Shown one piece after another: positions 36,816 through 43,724 of a DNA stretch of 64,000 nucleotides (its first letter is position 1; every line of letters begins with the position of its first letter). Source of the DNA: DATFNI01 sp963712305 (GTDB taxonomy: Bacteria > Bacteroidota > Rhodothermia > Balneolales > DATFMH01); assembly GCA_963712305.1 (NCBI GenBank), contig CAVQHI010000005.1:186001-250000 (forward strand), given 5' to 3'. Made by a program: the position numbers and the translations under genes. Under the pieces are notes generated by a model that was given only the letters and a program-made list of their open reading frames with translations, did no database searches and was not told the origin of the DNA.

Positions 36816-37503
36816 TGTCGTCTTTTTTTGATGTGGAACTAAACTGTTTCTCGGACCTTGAGACCTGGTAGGATTTGCTAAGCTGATCTAAAACCTTGCC
36901 AAAATTCTTTTGGATGATCTCGTTTGGAGTTTCAATATTATATTCACCCGGCTTCAGGTCATCGTGCAGGCTGATTTCGATATATCCTCTATCACCGTTG
37001 CGCCGAAGGAGTGGTTCAACCGTTTCATAGTCTGATGCTGAAACACTTACAACAACCTGGCTTTTGTTTGTCAGCTCACGTAAAGCCTGCTGGATGTCGT
37101 CCGCAACCTGCTGCTTCAATGCCTTATGATCAACAGGAACCTGCAACACTTTACCTGCCAGTTTGAATACCAGATCAGCGACCGCCGGTTGCATTTCGAC
37201 AAACTGCTGTTCAACCTTTGACTCAATCTCGCTCAGCATAATCTGCAGCTGGCTGGCTATTTGATGGTATTCAGCCAGTGCTGCTGATTTTCCTTCCTCA
37301 AGACCGGTTTGATAACCCTCGCGAAGAGAAGAATTCCTCACGTGCTCGAGCCGTTTCTCCCACATTTTTTCTTTCTCAGCCAGTGCCTGTTGTAAGGATT
37401 CACTTGAGATCGAATCCTGATCAATGAGAGTCGGATATCTGAGCTGGGTGGATTCCCTTTCAGCAAATACGAAATAATCCCGGGTAATTACGCGTGAATT
37501 CAT
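36796..37503 (-). CDS. fliH: Flagellar assembly protein FliH
   Basis: A 235-residue regulator of FliI. A coiled-coil segment at about 40-100 (QALAEKEKMWEKRLEHVRNSSLREGYQTGLEEGKSAALAEYHQIASQL) has the glycine-spaced helix typical of FliH. A domain resembling the E subunit of V-ATPases follows (LVFKLAGKVLQ ... VVVSVSASDYETVEPLLRR ... LKPGEYNIETPNEII). It sits between fliG and fliI and overlaps the fliI start. Confidence 0.9.
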   Translation of the reverse strand: MNSRVITRDYFVFAERESTQLRYPTLIDQDSISSESLQQALAEKEKMWEKRLEHVRNSSLREGYQTGLEEGKSAALAEYHQIASQLQIMLSEIESKVEQQFVEMQPAVADLVFKLAGKVLQVPVDHKALKQQVADDIQQALRELTNKSQVVVSVSASDYETVEPLLRRNGDRGYIEISLHDDLKPGEYNIETPNEIIQKNFGKVLDQLSKSYQVSRSEKQFSSTSKKDDNVEISN

Positions 37504-37514
37504 TAATGATACTC

Positions 37515-38546
37515 CTATTCGATGATACCGCCGTCGTCGTTAATGAGCAGCGTAATTTCTCCGCTGTCTTCAAGCTGCTTGATAACCCTGATGATGCGCT
37601 GCTGTGCCTCCTCGACATCACGCACCCGGACAGGTCCCAGCATCTCCATTTCCTCAAGCAGCATGTCTTTGGCACGTGAAGACATGTTTCGGGTAAATTT
37701 ATCCATGAGATCTTCGGCACTTCCCTTCAAAGCCAGTACCAGGTCCTTGTTGTCCACATCCTTGAGAATACGCTGGAGCGTCTTGTCGTCGAGACGCAGG
37801 ATATACTCGAATGGGAACATGTGGTTTTTGATCTCTTCTGCCAGCATCGGATCTCTTTCATTCAACGCCTCCAATACCATTTTTTCGGTTGAAACCGATG
37901 CCGCATTAAGTAATTTGGCCACAAACTCGGTTCCGCCAGTTATTAATGAAGCTTCACTGGCTATACCCTCAATACGCTCACGCAAATATTTTTCAATCTC
38001 CTGCAATACATCCGGTGACATTTTCTTCATTGTAGCCAGCCGGAAGCTAATGTCACCGCGCAGCTCCTCGCGCATGTGCGACAAGACTTCTGCTGCACGT
38101 TCCACTTTTAGGTGACCCAGGATAACAGCTGCTATCTGGGGGTGTTCGTTTTGTAAAATCTGTACGATCTGTGTGATGTCCGCTTTCTGGAATATCGCAA
38201 AAGCACTGCTTCCCGTGGCTTCTTCCAAACGGCGAATAAGGTCGCGTGCCTTATCACTGCCACGCGAACTCTTCAACATCTCGCGAGCCATATCGATACC
38301 GCCCTCGAGCATGTACTTCTTGGCCATCATCAGGTCTTTGAATTCCTGGATAACACTTCGTACCAGTCCGGGGGTGATATCCTTCAGGCCGGCTATCGCT
38401 ATACTAATCTGTTCAACCTGCTCATTCGTCATTGTACTCATGAGCTTCGAGGCATTCTCAGCTCCAAGTGCCAGCATGAGGATAGCCACCCGCTGGAAAC
38501 CAGTAAGATTATTTGTTGAGGTTCGTTCTAAAACTTGCGCTGCCAT
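37515..38546 (-). CDS. fliG: Flagellar motor switch protein FliG
   Basis: A 343-residue rotor protein. It has the EHPQ motif (residues 134-137, QNEHPQIAAVILGHL) and the MFPFEYI hinge, equivalent to MFxF. The C-terminal torque helix contains the expected charged residues (LMDKFTRNMSSRAKDMLLEEMEMLGPVRVRDVEEAQQ). FliG links the MS ring (FliF) to FliM and transmits torque from MotA. It is 7 bp after fliF and 11 bp before fliH. Confidence 0.97.
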   Translation of the reverse strand: MAAQVLERTSTNNLTGFQRVAILMLALGAENASKLMSTMTNEQVEQISIAIAGLKDITPGLVRSVIQEFKDLMMAKKYMLEGGIDMAREMLKSSRGSDKARDLIRRLEEATGSSAFAIFQKADITQIVQILQNEHPQIAAVILGHLKVERAAEVLSHMREELRGDISFRLATMKKMSPDVLQEIEKYLRERIEGIASEASLITGGTEFVAKLLNAASVSTEKMVLEALNERDPMLAEEIKNHMFPFEYILRLDDKTLQRILKDVDNKDLVLALKGSAEDLMDKFTRNMSSRAKDMLLEEMEMLGPVRVRDVEEAQQRIIRVIKQLEDSGEITLLINDDGGIIE

Positions 38547-38553
38547 TGATCAA

Positions 38554-40269
38554 TCACTCCTCGTTTGACTCGTACAACAACATGCTCTTCACAATATTTG
38601 TCGCATCCATGGTATTTTCATCGATGTACCCTTTCACTTCCATAAACTCTTTAGAATTCATATCAAATAGTTTTCGTGCTTCTTTCGATAGCTTACTCCT
38701 GTAAGAATCACTGGATGAGTCATCCTCTTCCTCCTCATCGCCACTATTACGCTCTGCAAGCTGCCGCGTGCCATTCTGGAACTGCGCATTTTGTGCTTGT
38801 TGCAAAGCATGTTGGCCATGGGCATTCAAAGCCAGTTGACCAGTCTGACCACCTTCGAGTTGCATTTGCGTCTTTGCTCCGCTGCTCTTTCCGACCAGAC
38901 TGTATAACAGGTAGAAAATTCCTGCCAGGGCGGCTATCAGCACACCCCAGCGGACCCACTCGTTTGTTGAGTCGGTATCGGTGAAGTATGTCGGTGAAGG
39001 CGTACTTTCCGAAGTAAAATCATCTTCAAAATGATATTGGTTTATAGTAAGTTGATCGCCACGAGTCTCATCCATACCAAGTGCCGTTTTTACAGATGCA
39101 CTGACCTGGTTCAATTCAGCCTGTGTGTATGGCTTATAGACTACAGTGTCCTTGCCGGCTGCATTTTTTTCTCGCGTTCGCTTATAATTAAGAAGTACTG
39201 TCGCGGTAATACGCTTTATTGTTCCGACCGGTTTTTGATACTGTTCGTGGACCGTGCTTACTTCATAATTTTTGATAGATACCGACGACTGTTGGTTATT
39301 CCTGTTCCCGGCAGCCTGTGCTTGTGCAGTTGCACCATTCACATTGGCTGGAGCCGTTGTCGCGGGCGCACCATCAACTTTATTATTTGAATTTTGATGG
39401 TCTTCTTCTGAGATGACTGTACGGGAGTCGGGATCTATCGTTTGAGAGTCTCGGGTTAGTTTCTCAAAATCGTGATCCGTAGCCACCCGCAGAATACTGT
39501 TGCCGGCGCCGAGCATCTGATCGAGCATTGACTGCCCTTTTTGCGTAAGATAGGATTCATCCGCCTGGCGGACTTTGAGTTGGGCGCTGCTCAATGCCAG
39601 CGCCGGATTGTCGACATTATCAGAAATTTTATTTCCTCGCTGGTCAAGTATCGTAACCCGGTCGGGGGTAAGATCTTCCACACTTCCGGCAACAAGGTCC
39701 GAAATTCCTTCAATTTGGGAAGGTGTCAGATGCTGACCAGATTTGGCTTCCACAATAACCGCTGCCGACGCTTCTACGTTATTGTCAGAAAATGGGGATC
39801 TCTCCGGCAATACCAGGTGAACACGCGTCGACTGGACCTGTTTGATGCTGCTGATTGTTTTTGCAAGCTCACCTTCCAGAGCACGTTTCATATTTACGTG
39901 CTGCATGAAATCGGTCATCCCGAGATTATTATTGTCGAACAGTTCATATCCTTTATAATCAGAATTGGCAATTCCTTGTGATGCAAACTGAATGCGAAGG
40001 TTATATACATCTTTCTGGGGAACAAATATCGAAGAGCCGCCATCTTTCAATTCATAGGGTTCACTCGTCTTTTTGAGCTCCTCAACAATAGATTGGGCCG
40101 ATTTCGGAGATAACGAACTAAAAAGAAGAGCGTAGTTTGGCCTTGTCGACCAATACACCAAAGTGCCAACTGTCGCAACAATGGCCACTGCAAAGAGACC
40201 AAAAAGGACCTTTTGCGCGGCACTAAGGGGTCTAAAGAACCCTCCAATGGATTCCAAAATTTGATTCAT
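38554..40269 (-). CDS. fliF: Flagellar MS-ring protein FliF
   Basis: A 571-residue protein with transmembrane helices at about 21-40 and 437-457. The periplasmic part has YscJ/FliF ring-building motifs (YALLFSSLSPKSAQSIVEELKK ... LEGELAKTISSIKQVQSTRVHLVLPERSPF). The C-terminus carries an acidic linker (NSGDEEEEDDSSSDS) and the FliG-binding end (EARKLFDMNSKEFMEVKGYIDEN). It is the first-assembled platform of the flagellum and houses the export gate encoded by fliP, fliQ and fliR. Confidence 0.96.
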   Translation of the reverse strand: MNQILESIGGFFRPLSAAQKVLFGLFAVAIVATVGTLVYWSTRPNYALLFSSLSPKSAQSIVEELKKTSEPYELKDGGSSIFVPQKDVYNLRIQFASQGIANSDYKGYELFDNNNLGMTDFMQHVNMKRALEGELAKTISSIKQVQSTRVHLVLPERSPFSDNNVEASAAVIVEAKSGQHLTPSQIEGISDLVAGSVEDLTPDRVTILDQRGNKISDNVDNPALALSSAQLKVRQADESYLTQKGQSMLDQMLGAGNSILRVATDHDFEKLTRDSQTIDPDSRTVISEEDHQNSNNKVDGAPATTAPANVNGATAQAQAAGNRNNQQSSVSIKNYEVSTVHEQYQKPVGTIKRITATVLLNYKRTREKNAAGKDTVVYKPYTQAELNQVSASVKTALGMDETRGDQLTINQYHFEDDFTSESTPSPTYFTDTDSTNEWVRWGVLIAALAGIFYLLYSLVGKSSGAKTQMQLEGGQTGQLALNAHGQHALQQAQNAQFQNGTRQLAERNSGDEEEEDDSSSDSYRSKLSKEARKLFDMNSKEFMEVKGYIDENTMDATNIVKSMLLYESNEE

Positions 40270-40332
40270 AGCAAATGAGAAATAATAGCCGTGATTTCCA
40301 GTTTCTACTGTTTTAAATGATCATCCAACCCA

Positions 40333-40650
40333 TCAAATCTGCATGCGGGAAAGCTCTTTATAAGTCTCTATAGCCTTATTACGAATTTCAGACATAAGCT
40401 GAAAACTCAACTCAGCTTTTTGCATCGAGACCATCACTCCTGCAACATCATCAGATTTACCGGATACCACATCCTGAACTTTCTTATCGGAGTCTTTGGC
40501 GGCAGCATCAACTGAATCGATGGCATCCTTGATCATGTTACCAAAGGTTTGACCCTGGCTCTTATTACCATAATCGATCGTGTGTCTGCGGTTTACCCCC
40601 TCATTGAAACCGTTCGACTGAATATTCTGTAGTATCGGGTTAATTGGCAT
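40333..40650 (-). CDS. fliE: Flagellar hook-basal body protein FliE
   Basis: A 105-residue protein with the FliE family pattern: GQTFGNMIKDAIDSVDAAAKDSDKKVQDVVSGKSDDVAGVMVSMQKAELSFQLMSEIRNKAIETYKELSRMQI in outline. FliE joins the MS ring to the rod. A good Shine-Dalgarno sequence (AAAGGA) precedes the ATG. It lies in the standard order flgB-flgC-fliE-fliF, with one additional small gene inserted before it. Confidence 0.95.
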   Translation of the reverse strand: MPINPILQNIQSNGFNEGVNRRHTIDYGNKSQGQTFGNMIKDAIDSVDAAAKDSDKKVQDVVSGKSDDVAGVMVSMQKAELSFQLMSEIRNKAIETYKELSRMQI

Positions 40651-40667
40651 AATCGTCCTTTCCGGGA

Positions 40668-40904
40668 TCAGACCCTGAAGTCAATTTGTGTACCTTTTGA
40701 TATCTGGTTTTTCACATTGCTCATACCCGATTTCAAATATGTCTGAAACGGTTTTGCAGATGCGGGTGGAAATTTTTCCTGAATCATGTGTTCTTCAGCT
40801 TTACTAAGAGGTTGCATCGACCGAACTTCCCCCGTTGCCCCGATATTCCGGGGCCGCTGAACACTCTGATAATCAATTTGTTGTTGTAGCGAATGTAATT
40901 TCAT
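40668..40904 (-). CDS. Small unknown protein inserted between flgC and fliE
   Basis: A 78-residue basic, hydrophilic protein with no transmembrane segment or recognised domain. It is rich in Q, S and K and ends GTQIDFRV. It is clearly within the operon: 35 bp after flgC, 17 bp before fliE, same strand. Such a gene is not part of the standard flgB-flgC-fliE order. It may be a lineage-specific rod or basal-body accessory, but nothing in the sequence shows its role. Confidence 0.7.
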   Translation of the reverse strand: MKLHSLQQQIDYQSVQRPRNIGATGEVRSMQPLSKAEEHMIQEKFPPASAKPFQTYLKSGMSNVKNQISKGTQIDFRV

Positions 40905-40939
40905 AACTCTTTACTGTAGGTTGTCGCATGTAAATCGGA

Positions 40940-41437
40940 TCAGATCTCAAACGACCGCTTGAGAACTTGTTTTTCTGCCTGAATCACCGACAGGTTGGCC
41001 TCATACAATCTGTTGGCACTTACCATATTTGTCATTTCCCTGACCATATCGATATCCGGATACTTCACCATGCCGTTCTTGTCGGCGTCCGGATGCTCCG
41101 GATCGTACTCATATCGATATTTTTGTTCGTTAACAACCGTTGATTCCGGCGCCATCGACTGGTCTTTATTGACAGCTGAATTCGAATCATCAAATGACAA
41201 ATGCTCAGGATTTGTCTTTTTTAGTGATAATTCGGTCTGCGTCAGCATATTATTAAAAGAGCCATCTTCCACACCTTTTGTTACAACCCTGCGCGGAGCG
41301 TATGGCTGATTGGTGCCGGCAACCCGGGTAGTATTTGCATTGGCAATGTTTTCCGCGGATACCTCAATTTGTTTCCGCTGAAGCGCCATACCCTGACTGG
41401 CTGTTTTAAAAACTGAGAAAAAGCGATCAATTTGCAT
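40940..41437 (-). CDS. flgC: Flagellar basal-body rod protein FlgC
   Basis: A 165-residue rod subunit. The N-terminal rod motif (FSVFKTASQGMALQRKQIEVSAENIANANTT) and the C-terminal signature (YPDIDMVREMTNMVSANRLYEANLSVIQAEKQVLKRSFEI) match FlgC. The central variable part is short. It forms the proximal rod with FlgB, FlgF and FliE. It starts 13 bp after flgB. Confidence 0.96.
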   Translation of the reverse strand: MQIDRFFSVFKTASQGMALQRKQIEVSAENIANANTTRVAGTNQPYAPRRVVTKGVEDGSFNNMLTQTELSLKKTNPEHLSFDDSNSAVNKDQSMAPESTVVNEQKYRYEYDPEHPDADKNGMVKYPDIDMVREMTNMVSANRLYEANLSVIQAEKQVLKRSFEI

Positions 41438-41450
41438 AGTCTACCTCGTT

Positions 41451-41801
41451 TTATGCCTGTTGACTACTTTTAATGCTACTCTGTATCATCTGAAATGAAT
41501 GCCGCAAAGCACGTGTAACCAGTTGAACCCTCATCTGGGTATCCGCAAGAGACATCATCTCATCTTCAAGCTGTGGCGCCTGATCTTCTTGAACTATCTC
41601 AGGTTTCACATTCTTGCCATCTTCACTCTTAAGATGAAGTGATTCTGCCTTCTGTAGCTGATCTTCAAACGACACATCTATACGCTTATACCCCGGCGTA
41701 TCAAGATTAGCCACATTGGATGCTATCGCTTTTTGCCTTAGCGAGTAAGCATCCATAGCTTTTGAAAGCAATTGTGTTTGAGTACTGTCAATCAATTTCA
41801 T
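41451..41801 (-). CDS. flgB: Flagellar basal-body rod protein FlgB
   Basis: A 116-residue rod subunit and the first gene of the operon. It contains LLSKAMDAYSLRQKAIASNVANLDTPGYKRIDVSFEDQL at the start and a C-terminal helix (EDEMMSLADTQMRVQLVTRALRHSFQMIQSSI). The upstream 225 bp shared with the divergent kinase gene contain a sigma-54-like promoter, which is expected to drive this operon. Confidence 0.95.
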   Translation of the reverse strand: MKLIDSTQTQLLSKAMDAYSLRQKAIASNVANLDTPGYKRIDVSFEDQLQKAESLHLKSEDGKNVKPEIVQEDQAPQLEDEMMSLADTQMRVQLVTRALRHSFQMIQSSIKSSQQA

Positions 41802-41849
41802 AGTATTGTTCTTTCGTTACCACGATTACTCATGGTGAGTCAGTACTAA

Positions 41850-41864
41850 TCAATTGACGTGCCA
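41850..41864 (-). promoter_or_regulatory. flgBp: Candidate sigma-54 (-24/-12) promoter of the flagellar operon
   Basis: On the minus strand, TGGCACG (41864-41858) is followed by TCAA and then TTGA (41853-41850). The consensus is TGGCACG-N4-TTGCW, so the -24 element is perfect and the -12 element has one mismatch at its C. The predicted start, about 12 bp downstream, would be near 41838, leaving a 5' leader of about 37 nt before the flgB ATG at 41801. Sigma-54 control of flagellar genes is well known in several lineages. The nearby NtrB-like kinase fits this, but no sigma-54 or activator gene lies in the window. Confidence 0.5.
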
Positions 41865-42026
41865 ATTGTATATATGCCGTAAACTGTGCCATTTTGAGGC
41901 AGCCGGGAAATATTTCCTTAGATATTCCGGCATTTTTTTCCGAACAGACGGAACTATATTAGTATAATTACCTAAGTAAGACCGACATCTATACTTTCCC
42001 TTTTTTTATCCGATCATTCAAGCATC

Positions 42027-42965
42027 ATGAAAGAACAATATTTCGCTTTGACCAATGCATTCTCTGACCCGTGCGTCGTGGTTGGTCAAATGGATGGTTT
42101 GATAATCTATTCAAATGAAGCATTCAGAGAGTTGTTGTCTGTGACTACTAAACAGATCGATGGTCATATGCTCGAGGACATCATCCATCCGATACATTCG
42201 GATACATCACATCTGGTTTGGCATTCCAATCTTGGCGAGTTTCGTCTCAAGGAATTGGGCGTAACCGTTGACGGTACTCTATATCGGCAGATTATTTTTC
42301 TAAAAAAGGAACCCGTCATCTCTACCGCAGTAATTGATACGGCTCGTAAAATGGCCGAAGTGTTATTGCATCGGCTCCGGTCGCCACTGACCGGTACCGC
42401 CGGTCTGGTTGAAATGCTGGAGCTCGATATGAAAGAAGGGGAAGGCCTCGAGCTCGTTCAGACAATTAAAAACGGTCTGATACAAATGAACGAATTACTT
42501 GAAGAGCTGGATGCGTTCAGTTCTACCCAGGACCAACAATCATCACATGTCGATATCCAGTATCTGATCAATGATCTGATGGATGATTTTCCACCCGCAG
42601 AACGTCGTCGTGTCCACCTGGCTGTTCAAACTGATCATCTTGGGCTGCATACTGATTACTCTCTTTTGCGTTATATGATTCGCGAACTGATATCGAATGC
42701 CGTTCAGCATAGCAAGGAAGAGATCGATTCTGTCTTACTCAGCTATACAGGAAAACCACGGCCTGTTTTTCAGATAACAAACTATGGCGAAGTGATCCCA
42801 GCTTCCGATGTCGAACGCCTGCCTCAGCCTTTTTTCACGACCAAAGCTCGCCATCTGGGTCTCGGCCTTTCTAAAGCTTATCTCATAGCGGACCAGTTAA
42901 AAGCCCGCATCCGCCTGACCAACAACTCACAGATCAACGGAATTACATTTGAAGTGCAGTTTTAG
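42027..42965 (+). CDS. PAS-domain sensor histidine kinase, NtrB-like, divergent from the flagellar operon
   Basis: A 312-residue soluble kinase-like protein. The PAS domain covers about 1-95 (LTNAFSDPCVVVGQMDGLIIYSNEAFRELL). The HisKA-like segment is HRLRSPLTGTAGLVEMLE with H115. The HATPase domain has the N box LISNAVQHS, an F box PFFTTK and a G2 box LGLGLS. The spacing H-x3-S-P-L-x-G-x-x-G resembles NtrB/FlgS-type kinases. Two features are unusual: the residue after H115 is R rather than E/D, and the G1 box reads NYGEVI rather than DxGxG. No transmembrane segment is present. The location suggests a flagellar regulator (FlgS-like), which is inference. Confidence 0.8.
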   Translation: MKEQYFALTNAFSDPCVVVGQMDGLIIYSNEAFRELLSVTTKQIDGHMLEDIIHPIHSDTSHLVWHSNLGEFRLKELGVTVDGTLYRQIIFLKKEPVISTAVIDTARKMAEVLLHRLRSPLTGTAGLVEMLELDMKEGEGLELVQTIKNGLIQMNELLEELDAFSSTQDQQSSHVDIQYLINDLMDDFPPAERRRVHLAVQTDHLGLHTDYSLLRYMIRELISNAVQHSKEEIDSVLLSYTGKPRPVFQITNYGEVIPASDVERLPQPFFTTKARHLGLGLSKAYLIADQLKARIRLTNNSQINGITFEVQF

Positions 42966-43024
42966 CGGTAGTTATTGGTTATTTAGTTACTGAGTTATTA
43001 ATCAGTTTATAACAACTAACGCTA
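42963..43024. terminator. Dyad between convergent kinase and unknown gene (bidirectional terminator candidate)
   Basis: TAGCG-G-TAGTT (42963-42973) pairs with AACTA-A-CGCTA (43014-43024), 10 of 11 bases. An inner stem ACTGA/TCAGT lies at 42989-42993 and 43002-43006. It occupies the space between two genes that end toward each other and is AT-rich inside. Termination is a guess from symmetry and position. Confidence 0.4.
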
Positions 43025-43030
43025 CTCCAT

Positions 43031-43600
43031 TCAGAACATATTGATCTGAGGGTTTCCTGATTTCTTAGCCTGGGTCACTTTGGGTTCCAGATTATTGACC
43101 TGGTTGACCAGCAACATTTCCGGGACAAATTTTTTCTCGTAAATGCGGCGCGTTATTCCGGTTAATGCTTTCTCTCCGTCTTTGGTGATCTGCAGGTAGC
43201 CATCATCCGACTCGTCGATAAACTCGAATACCTTCAAATCATTCACAACCATGTAAACCAGCTTCTGTATTGCACCGCTGTTGTTTTCAATGAATGATCG
43301 CAAACTCAATTTGTCATCTGTCAGGCTGGACAAACCGAGTACATTTAGTTCCACAGGAGTAAGCGGATAACCTTTACAGTCTTTGGTGAGCATATGGTCC
43401 CAGCTCGGCTGGCTGTAATACAGGCCAAACCACCACTTCGCCTCCTTCACCAGCTTGAAAGAACGAGAACATGCAAGGTACTCTCCCGGCTGGGATCGTC
43501 TCGGTTCTCCCCTGGATCGATACATGGAAACAAGTGTTGCCAAATCCAGGATGTTTAGATTGGGCGGATATTGAAAGTAAAGATCGGAACGTGTAAACAT
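43031..43600 (-). CDS. Unknown protein, possible winged-helix segment
   Basis: A 189-residue soluble protein. The N-terminal part is aromatic-rich (LYFQYPPNLNILDLATLVSMYRS...WWFGLYYSQPSWDHML). The middle holds a helix-turn-helix/wing-like run (LTPVELNVLGLSSLTDDKLSLRSFIENNSGAIQKLVYMVVNDLKVFEFIDES and YLQITKDGEKALT), where 'DGYLQITKDGEKAL' looks like a wing followed by a helix. I do not recognise the family. It lies 124 bp upstream of topA on the same strand side, without evident operon partners. Confidence 0.6.
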   Translation of the reverse strand: MFTRSDLYFQYPPNLNILDLATLVSMYRSRGEPRRSQPGEYLACSRSFKLVKEAKWWFGLYYSQPSWDHMLTKDCKGYPLTPVELNVLGLSSLTDDKLSLRSFIENNSGAIQKLVYMVVNDLKVFEFIDESDDGYLQITKDGEKALTGITRRIYEKKFVPEMLLVNQVNNLEPKVTQAKKSGNPQINMF

Positions 43601-43724
43601 GGCAAAAGGAAGTTAGAATGATTCCGTGTTACGAGTTGCCAGTTGAGGGTTAAAGTTATCCCTAATACTTTAGGAAAATGAGAATCCAGCATCCAATTTA
43701 CTTATTCCCTTTTTCCTAATTTAC

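Noticed and set aside
37522..38568. Long open frames on the plus strand opposite fliG
   Set aside because: They are antisense shadows of fliG, with serine/arginine-rich composition and no recognisable features.
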